Positions 36,601 through 43,637 of a stretch of 64,000 nucleotides of DNA are shown here, piece after piece. Under the pieces are notes generated by a model. The model was not told the origin of the DNA. It ran no database searches and saw nothing but the letters and a program-made list of their open reading frames with translations. The position numbers and the translations under genes are program-made. Source of the DNA: Chloroflexota bacterium (GTDB taxonomy: Bacteria > Chloroflexota > Anaerolineae > J036 > Brachytrichaceae). Location of the stretch: NCBI GenBank assembly GCA_025354985.1, contig JANXLU010000005.1, forward strand, positions 53,801 through 117,800, given 5' to 3'. Numbering within the stretch: the stretch's first letter is position 1; every line of letters starts with the position of its first letter.

Positions 36601-37968
36601 ACCAACCGCGGCCAACACGACCAGGCAGACCGTCAGAGGAAAAACCCAACGAAAGGGCGAGTGGAGCTGATTTATGCCCGGCAAACCGTAATACAGAAGC
36701 GCGTAAAGCGGCGTACCAAACACAAAGGCCACGCTAAACAGCGCCAGAAGCACGAAGAATCCAATTGGCACCGTCGTAGTCGTTGTGGCCGTCCGCAGTT
36801 GTTCACCGGTAACCGTGTGCTGCCTTGGCCGGATGGCGCGCGTCATCCATGAGGCCGTTGCGACCATGGCCAGAATAAGCGTGGGCAGACCAACATAGGC
36901 CCCACCCTCGACGGATTGCTTCCACCGCGCAGCGTTGTCCCAAAACGTGTATCCGGACGGCGTGGGAGTTGCCGCGGTGGTCAACGAAAACCAATTGAAA
37001 TAGGTGTGCTGCGCTTCACTACCAAAAAAGTTTGGCACCAGCCAGCGTATCCAGCCCAGACTCTTTGGAAAACCGTAGCTCAATACGGTGGCAAACTCGG
37101 CCCGTTCCGCGCGAAAACTGGTGGCAAGCAGCTCAAATAGCGGGACCAGTTGAAGCGCGCCCAACGCACCACCGAGAACCACCATGACCACCAACCAAAG
37201 CGCGGGCTGGACGATATCGGCAGATTTGCGCCACACCGACCAGAACAACCGGTGGGCACAGTAGGCGGCAGCCACCAACGCGGTGTAAACGGTAATTTCG
37301 ACGTGCCCGGCGTAGATTTGGAATGCAATGGCACACGCGCCCAGGATCACCCATTGCGCATGGGAACGCTTTCCGTGCAACCCGGGCGCGCGAAAAATAA
37401 TTTTGTCGCAGAGCGCCAAAATTAGGGGAAGCCAAGCCGCAGCCGCGATCATCATTTGAAACACCACGGAGGTGATCAAAAAACCGCCAAGCTGGTAGGC
37501 TGCGCCAGCCATAAGCGCTTGACCACGCCGCAGCCCGTAGCCGCGCACGAGGATGAACATGAATACTCCGGCCAACCCGAGATTGACCACGGTGAACCAG
37601 CCATATGCGCTTGCCAATGGCAAAACATAGTAAAGGACGCTTAGCGGATACAGCGCGCTATGTTGGCCCGCGGCCAAAAATGGCACACCGCCAAACAAAT
37701 ATGGGTTCCAGAGAGGCAGTTCACCTTTGGACAGCGCGTCAAGAATAAAGCGCTTCCACTCGTAGTTTTCGAGAATCAGGTCGGACAGGAGGTGATTCTG
37801 AGGCGCTCCCACGCCAAGTGCGCGGGCTTCGGCATGGAATGGCGCATATTGAAAGAGATTGTCAACCGGAAGCAGCGTATTACCGCCAATTGTCACCGAC
37901 CAGAAAAGGGCAAGCGGCAACAACATGAGCACGGCTATGCATGCCCACGTCTTCCAATTAAATCTCAA
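33676..37968 (-). CDS. YfhO-like membrane protein fused to a polysaccharide flippase
   Basis: A 1430-residue polypeptide joining two membrane families. Residues ~1-900 are YfhO-like: about twelve helices, a first extracytoplasmic loop with DNLFQYAPFHAEAR (Asp/Glu-type GT-C loop), and a beta-rich domain ending in VTVRFRYVPDSLRLG before a helix. From about residue 915 a 14-helix MOP-superfamily flippase (Wzx-like) begins at RRVARNSLTLTALNML and runs to the C-terminus. YfhO proteins are GT-C enzymes that glycosylate lipid-linked polymers; flippases move lipid-linked glycans outward. The frame is continuous with no stop at the junction. Translation begins at a TTG overlapping the ROK stop (TTGA). 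Confidence 0.85.
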   Translation of the reverse strand: MRFNWKTWACIAVLMLLPLALFWSVTIGGNTLLPVDNLFQYAPFHAEARALGVGAPQNHLLSDLILENYEWKRFILDALSKGELPLWNPYLFGGVPFLAAGQHSALYPLSVLYYVLPLASAYGWFTVVNLGLAGVFMFILVRGYGLRRGQALMAGAAYQLGGFLITSVVFQMMIAAAAWLPLILALCDKIIFRAPGLHGKRSHAQWVILGACAIAFQIYAGHVEITVYTALVAAAYCAHRLFWSVWRKSADIVQPALWLVVMVVLGGALGALQLVPLFELLATSFRAERAEFATVLSYGFPKSLGWIRWLVPNFFGSEAQHTYFNWFSLTTAATPTPSGYTFWDNAARWKQSVEGGAYVGLPTLILAMVATASWMTRAIRPRQHTVTGEQLRTATTTTTVPIGFFVLLALFSVAFVFGTPLYALLYYGLPGINQLHSPFRWVFPLTVCLVVLAAVGLNDVATLTRQSIRVLAGVCAVLGVGLAACVTVLRLTWPAPQAVLARAVAALELDKVGFSPDFFFSFEASNFVHLALVLVAVALLFFWLASARSNGPTAAPGRYSSILGLLPALIVVVDCVAVWSGFNPSVAPKLLTVVPPAINFLLQDKTLWRMTTFDQGSRPLNANSAWMFNLQDVRGYDSIIPKRYVAYMQLIERQDELPYNRISPLKTRAGLESPLLDLLNVKYILSDGRIDPPVSGLTEVYHDAESWIYQNERVLPRAFTLPLTAGLLTNDFGASVQTNDPRKFVMIDASCGVTDIGCVIPRASAYQTATITSYTNNEVWVDLVITESSWLMLTDSYFEGWRATVRPTGGPPSEEREVPILPANGNFRAVRLDMAADGTLGAGKPAQLGSQPAGLAGSAPTNPKPSATVTVRFRYVPDSLRLGAFVSAIAAVILVFGAGTLVWRTLRIGHDTEDLTEHSVRRVARNSLTLTALNMLARLIDMAFALVMLRYLGPGGNGNFTFAVVIVSWFEILMNFGLNTFLIRDASRDRAHATSYFYKTTALRLVLALVAAPLVALVIVAYTLLDGITADTRLTIALLVLSQLPGSLATGLSALFYAYEKAEIPAGLTIVSAIVKVILGAGVLVLGLGIVGLAIVSIVTNVLTMVLLFGLAGSSLNLNFSAGDLRHAVMERGQTFPEGAGIQRANAGPAARGILREAFPLMINHLLSTIFFKIDVPMLRGFTRDASQVGFYSVGYKYVDALNIIPSLFTQSLFPAMSRMAAQSSKPGEPSSFARAYVLATKLLVILALPLSVAISFLATPMIGLLGGPAFLPQGALSLAIVIWHMPVGWINSVTNYALIASGQQRLLTRAFMGAVLFNVAANLFAIPAFGFVGAAVVTVLSEVVQLITFYVYVRQFIVKVNWLDVLAKPFLGAGLMAAVMFVASMTGLLLPGLLIGLLAYLGVIFGMRSLTGDERDTLRPLLPARLRPR

Positions 37969-38963
37969 GACGCCGCGCCCACCTTGTCGAACGCAGCCAT
38001 GGCGGCCCCAAGCGCGCCGGCATGGTCGCCCAACTTTGAGCGTACGAACTTGATCTTTTGCGCACCGGCCCGGTAGACGCTGTAGATCATCGCCTCGTGA
38101 TGAATGATCGGCAGCATAAAATCACCAAGAGCTTCGATGACGCCTCCGCCATATATGACCATTTCGGGGTCGAGCGCGTTTACCAACGACGCTGCATGAA
38201 TACCCAAATAGCGCGCGGCCTTGGTCACGACCTCCAACACCAAGGAATCTTTCCGTCTGATGGCCTCGGCCAGCACGGAACTGCTGATATCACCGCCGTT
38301 CTCCTCAGCCAGGACAGTCACGATTGATTCGCGCTCATTGGCGATGGCCACACGCAGGTCGCGAACGATTGCGCTACGGCTGGCCAGGGTCTCGATGCTC
38401 CCGCGCACGGCCTGGGGTGCCGCAGTATAGGGACCATCGGGCAGTACGATCATATGGCCCAGTTCGCCACCCGCCGCATGGGCGCCAAGCAGCAATTGTC
38501 CGCCCATGACGACGCCCCCGCCGATGCCAGTACCAACAAACACGACAATGACATCTTGAAGCCCGGCACCGGCACCGAGTGCCATCTCGCCCCGCGTAGC
38601 AGCCTTGACATCGTTAAGCAGCGCGACGGGAACATCAAGCCAGGCGCGCATTTTCTTTCCCAGTGCGATATTGTCAAATCCCTTGACATTGGTCAGGGTC
38701 AGGGCAATTCCGGATTGATCGTCCACAATTCCGGGTGCGCCCAGGCCAATGCCAATGATGGCGGTCTTGTCCAATCCCGCCGCTTCAAGTGCATCTTCAC
38801 TCGCCTTGACAATTCGGCCAATAACATGATCAGGCCCGCGATCACCTTGAGTGGTTCGCTTGCCTTCGCCAATAATTTTTCCCTTGCGATCAATGACCGT
38901 GGCTAAAATTTTGGTGCCGCCCAAATCAATTCCCAACACATATGCTGCGCTTTTCACCGCCAT
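37965..38963 (-). CDS. ROK-family sugar kinase lacking the zinc-binding cysteines
   Basis: A 332-residue ASKHA-fold kinase, probably for glucose or an N-acyl hexosamine. Phosphate-binding GIDLGGTKI (11-19), catalytic Asp in LLNDVKAA (118) and GTGIGGG (145-151) are present. The ROK signature GGELGHMIVLPDGP (165-178) keeps the zinc-site His, but the usual C-x-C-G-x-x-G-C that follows is replaced by YTAAPQAVRGSIE, with no cysteine. Start ATG 38963 was chosen because ROK homology begins there. It heads the flippase-GT2-GT-C operon, so it may feed sugar phosphates to glycan synthesis. Confidence 0.88.
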   Translation of the reverse strand: MAVKSAAYVLGIDLGGTKILATVIDRKGKIIGEGKRTTQGDRGPDHVIGRIVKASEDALEAAGLDKTAIIGIGLGAPGIVDDQSGIALTLTNVKGFDNIALGKKMRAWLDVPVALLNDVKAATRGEMALGAGAGLQDVIVVFVGTGIGGGVVMGGQLLLGAHAAGGELGHMIVLPDGPYTAAPQAVRGSIETLASRSAIVRDLRVAIANERESIVTVLAEENGGDISSSVLAEAIRRKDSLVLEVVTKAARYLGIHAASLVNALDPEMVIYGGGVIEALGDFMLPIIHHEAMIYSVYRAGAQKIKFVRSKLGDHAGALGAAMAAFDKVGAAS

Positions 38964-39063
38964 TGCCCTAATGATAGCGCCCCAAACGGTCTTGCAAAGC
39001 CAATAAATAACAGCCCCGAACGGCCATGACCACATTTCGGCGTTCTCACCGTAAAATTGCTGC

Positions 39064-39672
39064 ATGATTCGGGCTTTGATCTACGATATCGGCAACGTGC
39101 TGGTGCGCACCGAGGACTTAAGTCCACGTCGCGCTTGGGAGCACAAACTACAACTTGAACACGACGCGATTGAGGCGTTGGTTCATGCAACCGAACTAAA
39201 TTCGCGGTACGAGCGTGGCGAGCTGGACACGGCACAATTCTGGAGTCTTACCGGTACGAATCTGGGCATTCCGGAATCACAGTTGGATCAGTTTCGCGCA
39301 GATTTCTACGCAGGCGACCACCTCAATTCCGAAATGATGGCGTTTATTCGGGCCAGTCGGCTTGCCGGACTTAAGACCGCGATTATTAGTAATGCACCGA
39401 AGGCAATGCGCACCAAGCTGCGCGATGAACTCGAAATCCTGGATGACTTTGACGTGGTGACAATTTCCGGCGAGGTCGGTGTTCGGAAGCCCGCTGCTTC
39501 GATCTTTGCGGCTTGCTGCGCGGCGCTGCGCATAGCCGCGAATGAAACGATATTTGTGGACGATATTGCGGAAAATTGCGAAGGCGCGCGCGCCGCCGGA
39601 TTGCACGCGGTTCATTTCATTGACAATCCGAGCGCGATGCAGGCCATCGAACGGCTGATTGCGGCCCCGTAA
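39064..39672 (+). CDS. HAD-superfamily hydrolase
   Basis: A 202-residue phosphatase-like protein of the HAD-IA group (epoxide hydrolase N-terminal-like). Motif I is YDIGNVLV, where the second Asp of the common DxD is Gly, as is usual in this subgroup; motif II is IISNAP; the Lys is in GVRKPAASIF; motif III is FVDDIAENCEGA. A small helical cap lies at about residues 20-85. It is divergent from the ROK kinase with a 100-bp shared upstream region. Substrate unknown. Confidence 0.85.
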   Translation: MIRALIYDIGNVLVRTEDLSPRRAWEHKLQLEHDAIEALVHATELNSRYERGELDTAQFWSLTGTNLGIPESQLDQFRADFYAGDHLNSEMMAFIRASRLAGLKTAIISNAPKAMRTKLRDELEILDDFDVVTISGEVGVRKPAASIFAACCAALRIAANETIFVDDIAENCEGARAAGLHAVHFIDNPSAMQAIERLIAAP

Positions 39673-39724
39673 AGCACCCGACCCAACCTTGCGCCACAGC
39701 GCCCTGCAAGCCAGAGAACGCGGG

Positions 39725-42415
39725 CTAGCAGATGAATGGCAAAAACGCCCGCGGGACAGATGTGACGGATATTGGATTTTGCGTGGGTGTAGTGGTGGGT
39801 GTGGCCGGTTGACCCGTTTGACTGGGTGTCGACGTCTGGTTGGGTGTGGCGGTGGTCGTAGCCGGAACGGTCTTGGTGGCGGTCGGCGTGTTTCCAGCCG
39901 CCGGAGTCGCAGTGTTCGTAGGCGTTACGGTTCGTGTCGGTGTTACGGTTGTGGTTGACGTACGCAATGCTGTGGCTGTAATAGTGGGCGTCGCCGTTGG
40001 CGTTTGAGTACCGATGGGCGTCGCAGAATTCGTCGCAGTTGATGTCGCAGTGGCGACAGGTGTGGGCGTCGGGCTGCCAGCTGTCGTTGCGGAACACGAC
40101 GCCACGGAAATATTGTCCACGTACCAGCCATGCACACCCGAGCACTGATCCTGGCCAAATTCAAACCGGAATGCTATCGTATCGCCTGGATTGGCAAGCG
40201 TGCCCACATCGACGACTGTTGTCCCCCAACTTGCAGGGTTGATGCCGCCGTCGGCGCCACTCCATGCCCGTTCGCCACGCATGGGGTTTGTGCTGGCGGG
40301 GAAAGGCGAATATGGTGCGGTAAGAAACAATGACGTGTTGTATCCGTTATAAAGAAATGAAGTATCAGGCACCAATGTCCATAATCCGCTGCCGTTAAGG
40401 CTGTATTTCAGGTTTCCGCCATCGTAGCCATGTTCACTGGCCATCCACTGATCAAACGACAAGCGAAAAGGCTCAGGCACGTTTGGCAGCACAATCGGTG
40501 GGCTCTGGAGATACCTGACACCGGACTCGTCGGATAAACCACAGGTCGGGTCATTGTGAACATAGGCGGCCGAATCAGTCCGGCCAAACAAGGTGCTGGT
40601 CACTGACCATGCCGGCGACAAAGTACTCGGTTGCACGACATCACGTGATCCGGCAATCCAGAGCCCCAGATTCACACCAAACGTCTGGCTGGCAATCGTT
40701 TGGGTTTGCACAGTTCCGGCGGGACATATCGACGGCGGGTTAAGTGAAAAGTGCAGACCTACGTCGGAGCAAACCGCGCCCGGTGGTGGCAGGCGAAGTT
40801 CAGTAGCGGTGACTGCAGCATGAACAGCGTCGCAGTCGGTTGGGCTTATGGCGTCGGCGGACGCAGTGATGAGCGTTGAACTGACATTAAGTTTGTTCAG
40901 AGGTTTGCCCGTGAGGTCTTTGCAAGCGGCTTCAAGCGCATCGGCCTGATCCGCAAAATCGCTAAATGGAACCAGGTAGGTTTGTTGGGCGCGCCACGTT
41001 ATTGCGGCGGTCTTGGTCAAGCCGATTCCCGAGACGTTTACGGAGTTGTAGGCGCCGCCATCAGCCATCAACTGATAGGTATGGTTCACCACCCCGCTAT
41101 TTTGATGAACGCCACCGCTATCGGCCTCGGAACACACGTATTGTGCATCGCTGGTCTTGCCCGGGTCACCATGCAAAGTTGGATCGCGCATGTTTCGCAA
41201 CCCACCAGACGGCCCCCAGATTGATGTGTCCTCGCCAATCTCCCATTTGACGGCCGGGGTGTCAGTGCCAATGCCGTTGAGCTGGTCAATGGTTTCGCCC
41301 CAGATATCCGAGTAGGCTTCGTTTAGCGCACCGGATTGAAAGTAGTAGAGCAAGCCGTCGGTGTACTCGGTGTATGCATGCGCCCACTCGTGGGCAACCA
41401 CATCATCAGCCATTGTCCCGGCACAAAATTGAGTGTTGGCTCCGTTCCATTGGGCGTTTGGGCAACTGGAGTTGGGTGTTCCCCCATTCCATTCAACGGC
41501 GGCGTTCAAGTGGGAACCCAAACCGTCAAATGAATCCCGACCGCCGGATAGGTTGTAAAAAAAGTTATAAACCTGGCCACTCGTGGCGATCACTAAATTT
41601 GTATCAGCATTGATCGTTGCGCTTGGAGCTCCTGAATATGGCAAGTTCTGTCCTTCCTGCCAAATGGCCGGGCCACTGACCGCATTAACCCATACGGCTC
41701 GGACAAGCGCGCTGGGTTCTTCGTCAATGGTGTCAATCGTAATTCCGGTATGCGCGTCGACAAATACGCTGCGCTTCACCCCGGCGCCGCCGAGCCGCAC
41801 CAACCAGGCCAGGTGGTTGGGCCCGGGCAAACCGCGCGCCATATTCTCTCTATAAATCACCAAGTGTGTCTCCTGAGCCACCAGACCCGGCTCACCATGA
41901 ATTGCGGAGAGCTGTGCAACGTTCGGGTTTATAGCGGGTACGACATCCACGGCAAGGTCAGGCACAAGCGTGCCATTCATCGCCCGAACGAAGCCATCGG
42001 GCCGAGTATGCAACCGAAGTACCGCGCCGAATACTTCGACACCGCTAAACACCTGCTGATAACTGATCCGCGCGCCAATAGCATCAACAATTGTTGAGCG
42101 GTGTTGCAGATCAGTTTCCGGATGGGTAATGCCAAATCGCACGGCATGAGTGGCAAGTGTCGCGGAAAGCATGGCAGCGGGTGATACGAGCGGCGGCCCG
42201 GCCAACACGGATGCCGCGGATGGTCGTTGCTGCAGGAAGCGCGTTTTCCCTGTCGCCCAAGATATTGACTCGTGCACCACATCACCAACCGCCGGTGCCG
42301 GGGCGGCCATCGGTTCGGCTACCCGCGTGCTTGCGATCGATTGCAACCCGGTGGATGCAAGAAGGAATGCGCCGACTGCAGCCAGTATCGGTGCGGTCCA
42401 CCGACGATATCCCAT
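39725..42415 (-). CDS. Secreted M4 (thermolysin-like) metallopeptidase with Thr/Pro-rich stalk
   Basis: An 896-residue exported protease. The order is: signal peptide (residues ~1-27), FTP/PepSY-type propeptide (RISYQQVFSGVEVFGAVL), M4 catalytic domain with HEWAH zinc motif at 342-346 and the third ligand in GALNEAYSDIWGE, then a ~190-residue beta domain (jelly-roll-like, DQWMASEHGYDGG), a long Thr/Pro/Ser stalk and a C-terminal VPRAFLPFIC. The tail resembles that of two other secreted proteins here. A GTG 27 nt upstream could also start translation. Convergent with the HAD gene and divergent from a DUF2085 gene. Confidence 0.92.
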   Translation of the reverse strand: MGYRRWTAPILAAVGAFLLASTGLQSIASTRVAEPMAAPAPAVGDVVHESISWATGKTRFLQQRPSAASVLAGPPLVSPAAMLSATLATHAVRFGITHPETDLQHRSTIVDAIGARISYQQVFSGVEVFGAVLRLHTRPDGFVRAMNGTLVPDLAVDVVPAINPNVAQLSAIHGEPGLVAQETHLVIYRENMARGLPGPNHLAWLVRLGGAGVKRSVFVDAHTGITIDTIDEEPSALVRAVWVNAVSGPAIWQEGQNLPYSGAPSATINADTNLVIATSGQVYNFFYNLSGGRDSFDGLGSHLNAAVEWNGGTPNSSCPNAQWNGANTQFCAGTMADDVVAHEWAHAYTEYTDGLLYYFQSGALNEAYSDIWGETIDQLNGIGTDTPAVKWEIGEDTSIWGPSGGLRNMRDPTLHGDPGKTSDAQYVCSEADSGGVHQNSGVVNHTYQLMADGGAYNSVNVSGIGLTKTAAITWRAQQTYLVPFSDFADQADALEAACKDLTGKPLNKLNVSSTLITASADAISPTDCDAVHAAVTATELRLPPPGAVCSDVGLHFSLNPPSICPAGTVQTQTIASQTFGVNLGLWIAGSRDVVQPSTLSPAWSVTSTLFGRTDSAAYVHNDPTCGLSDESGVRYLQSPPIVLPNVPEPFRLSFDQWMASEHGYDGGNLKYSLNGSGLWTLVPDTSFLYNGYNTSLFLTAPYSPFPASTNPMRGERAWSGADGGINPASWGTTVVDVGTLANPGDTIAFRFEFGQDQCSGVHGWYVDNISVASCSATTAGSPTPTPVATATSTATNSATPIGTQTPTATPTITATALRTSTTTVTPTRTVTPTNTATPAAGNTPTATKTVPATTTATPNQTSTPSQTGQPATPTTTPTQNPISVTSVPRAFLPFIC

Positions 42416-42456
42416 TTTTGCATTATCCAACGGTGGGAACACTTACAATAATCAAA

Positions 42457-43161
42457 ATGCAATCAGATTCATCATCGGTGCAATGGCTAAACCGGCTTTC
42501 AAACACCATTCAGAAAAGCTGGCTGCGCCTGGTGGTCGGGTTTCTGTTGATTTATTCGCTGTTGCCGTTTGTTGCGCCCCTGCTAATGCGCTATGGCTAT
42601 GCCAACGCGGCGCAGTTTATATACAAACCTTATCAATTGGTCTGTCACACCTACGCGTTCCGGTCATTTTTCCTTTTTGGGGAACAACCGGTGTACGCCC
42701 GTGCCGAGGGCACCGGGGATTTTGAACGCCTGTCTGGAATTGATGTGAACTCTGGCGCGGGTTTGTTGGCGGCCCGAGACTTTGTCGGGAATGCACGGAT
42801 GGGCTTTAAGGTGGCGCTGTGCGAGCGCGACGTAGCCATCTATTTGAGTATGGCGTTTAACGGTATGGTTTACGGCCTGGTCGGCAGGCGTGCCCGGGGA
42901 TTGGCGTGGCCTCTATTTATCGTGATCGGCCTGCTGCCAATTGGCCTGGACGGGTTTTCGCAGCTATTCAGCCAACCTCCATTTTCCAGCCTGTTCCCTT
43001 TCAGCCTGATCGGTTTTCGTGAAAGCACCTGGTGGCTGCGTCTGTTGACGGGAAGCCTATTTGGCACAAGCGTGGCGTGGCTCGTGTTTCCACTGATCGG
43101 GAGCACGCTGAATACCGATCAATCAGAACAGCCCCGCGTGAATTCCAATCCTAGCGCTTGA
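42457..43161 (+). CDS. DUF2085 integral membrane protein
   Basis: A 234-residue membrane protein with about five helices. The DUF2085 hallmarks are visible: LVCHTYAFRSFFLFGEQ, ALCERDVAIYLSM and LLPIGLDGFSQL. The paired Cys residues (CHT, CERD) are the conserved signature of the family, whose function is unknown. The start ATG lies 41 bp from the divergent protease start; a much longer upstream frame would lie in that gene and is rejected. Its 3' end overlaps the convergent DUF1232 gene by 11 nt. Confidence 0.85.
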   Translation: MQSDSSSVQWLNRLSNTIQKSWLRLVVGFLLIYSLLPFVAPLLMRYGYANAAQFIYKPYQLVCHTYAFRSFFLFGEQPVYARAEGTGDFERLSGIDVNSGAGLLAARDFVGNARMGFKVALCERDVAIYLSMAFNGMVYGLVGRRARGLAWPLFIVIGLLPIGLDGFSQLFSQPPFSSLFPFSLIGFRESTWWLRLLTGSLFGTSVAWLVFPLIGSTLNTDQSEQPRVNSNPSA

Positions 43162-43504
43162 CTTCCTTCCACTCTCCGTCAACCACGTTGCCACCTGCAG
43201 GAGGTGAACCGGTAGCCGTACCGGATTTGCTCGAATGCACGTTTCCACCTTCAATCATGGCACGGTGTTCGTCAACCACGGATTGGGGAGACAAACGAAT
43301 GAACGTTTCGATCCCAAGAATAAGCACGCCGATATCGTCCAGTTGACCGAGGACCGGGATCATGTCGGGAATGATGTCGATAGGCATGATCACATACGCC
43401 AAGGACAACACCGGCAACGCTTTCAAATAAATGGGGATGCGCGCATCCATCATGAGTTTGACCGCCAATCGCACCTGGTTGAAAAGCTTTACAAACACTT
43501 CCAT
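43151..43504 (-). CDS. DUF1232 (YkvA-like) small membrane protein
   Basis: A 117-residue protein. The DUF1232 core is KALPVLSLAYVIMPIDII followed by PDMIPVLGQLDDIGVL, a short hydrophobic region with the invariant 'PiDliPd.ip.lG.lDD'. The C-terminal ~35 residues are polar and Gly-rich. The biochemical role of the family is unknown. Confidence 0.88.
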   Translation of the reverse strand: MEVFVKLFNQVRLAVKLMMDARIPIYLKALPVLSLAYVIMPIDIIPDMIPVLGQLDDIGVLILGIETFIRLSPQSVVDEHRAMIEGGNVHSSKSGTATGSPPAGGNVVDGEWKEVKR

Positions 43505-43637
43505 AGTTTCAATATTTAACCATCAAAAGAATCCAAGAACATTATCGCCGATGTGCGTTTGATTTGTATTTACACGCCTTGCGCCCGTCTCACAATGTAT
43601 GCTCATTCATGCTTATTAGAATCGCCAGTTCATAAAC

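Noticed and set aside
39770..40080. GT-rich repetitive stretch considered as a tandem repeat element
   Set aside because: On the minus strand it is the Thr/Pro-rich stalk of the M4 protease, in frame and followed by the C-terminal tail.
42157..42456. Upstream extension of the DUF2085 frame
   Set aside because: It is antisense to the signal peptide and propeptide of the M4 protease and is Arg/Pro-rich; the ATG at 42457 matches the family start.
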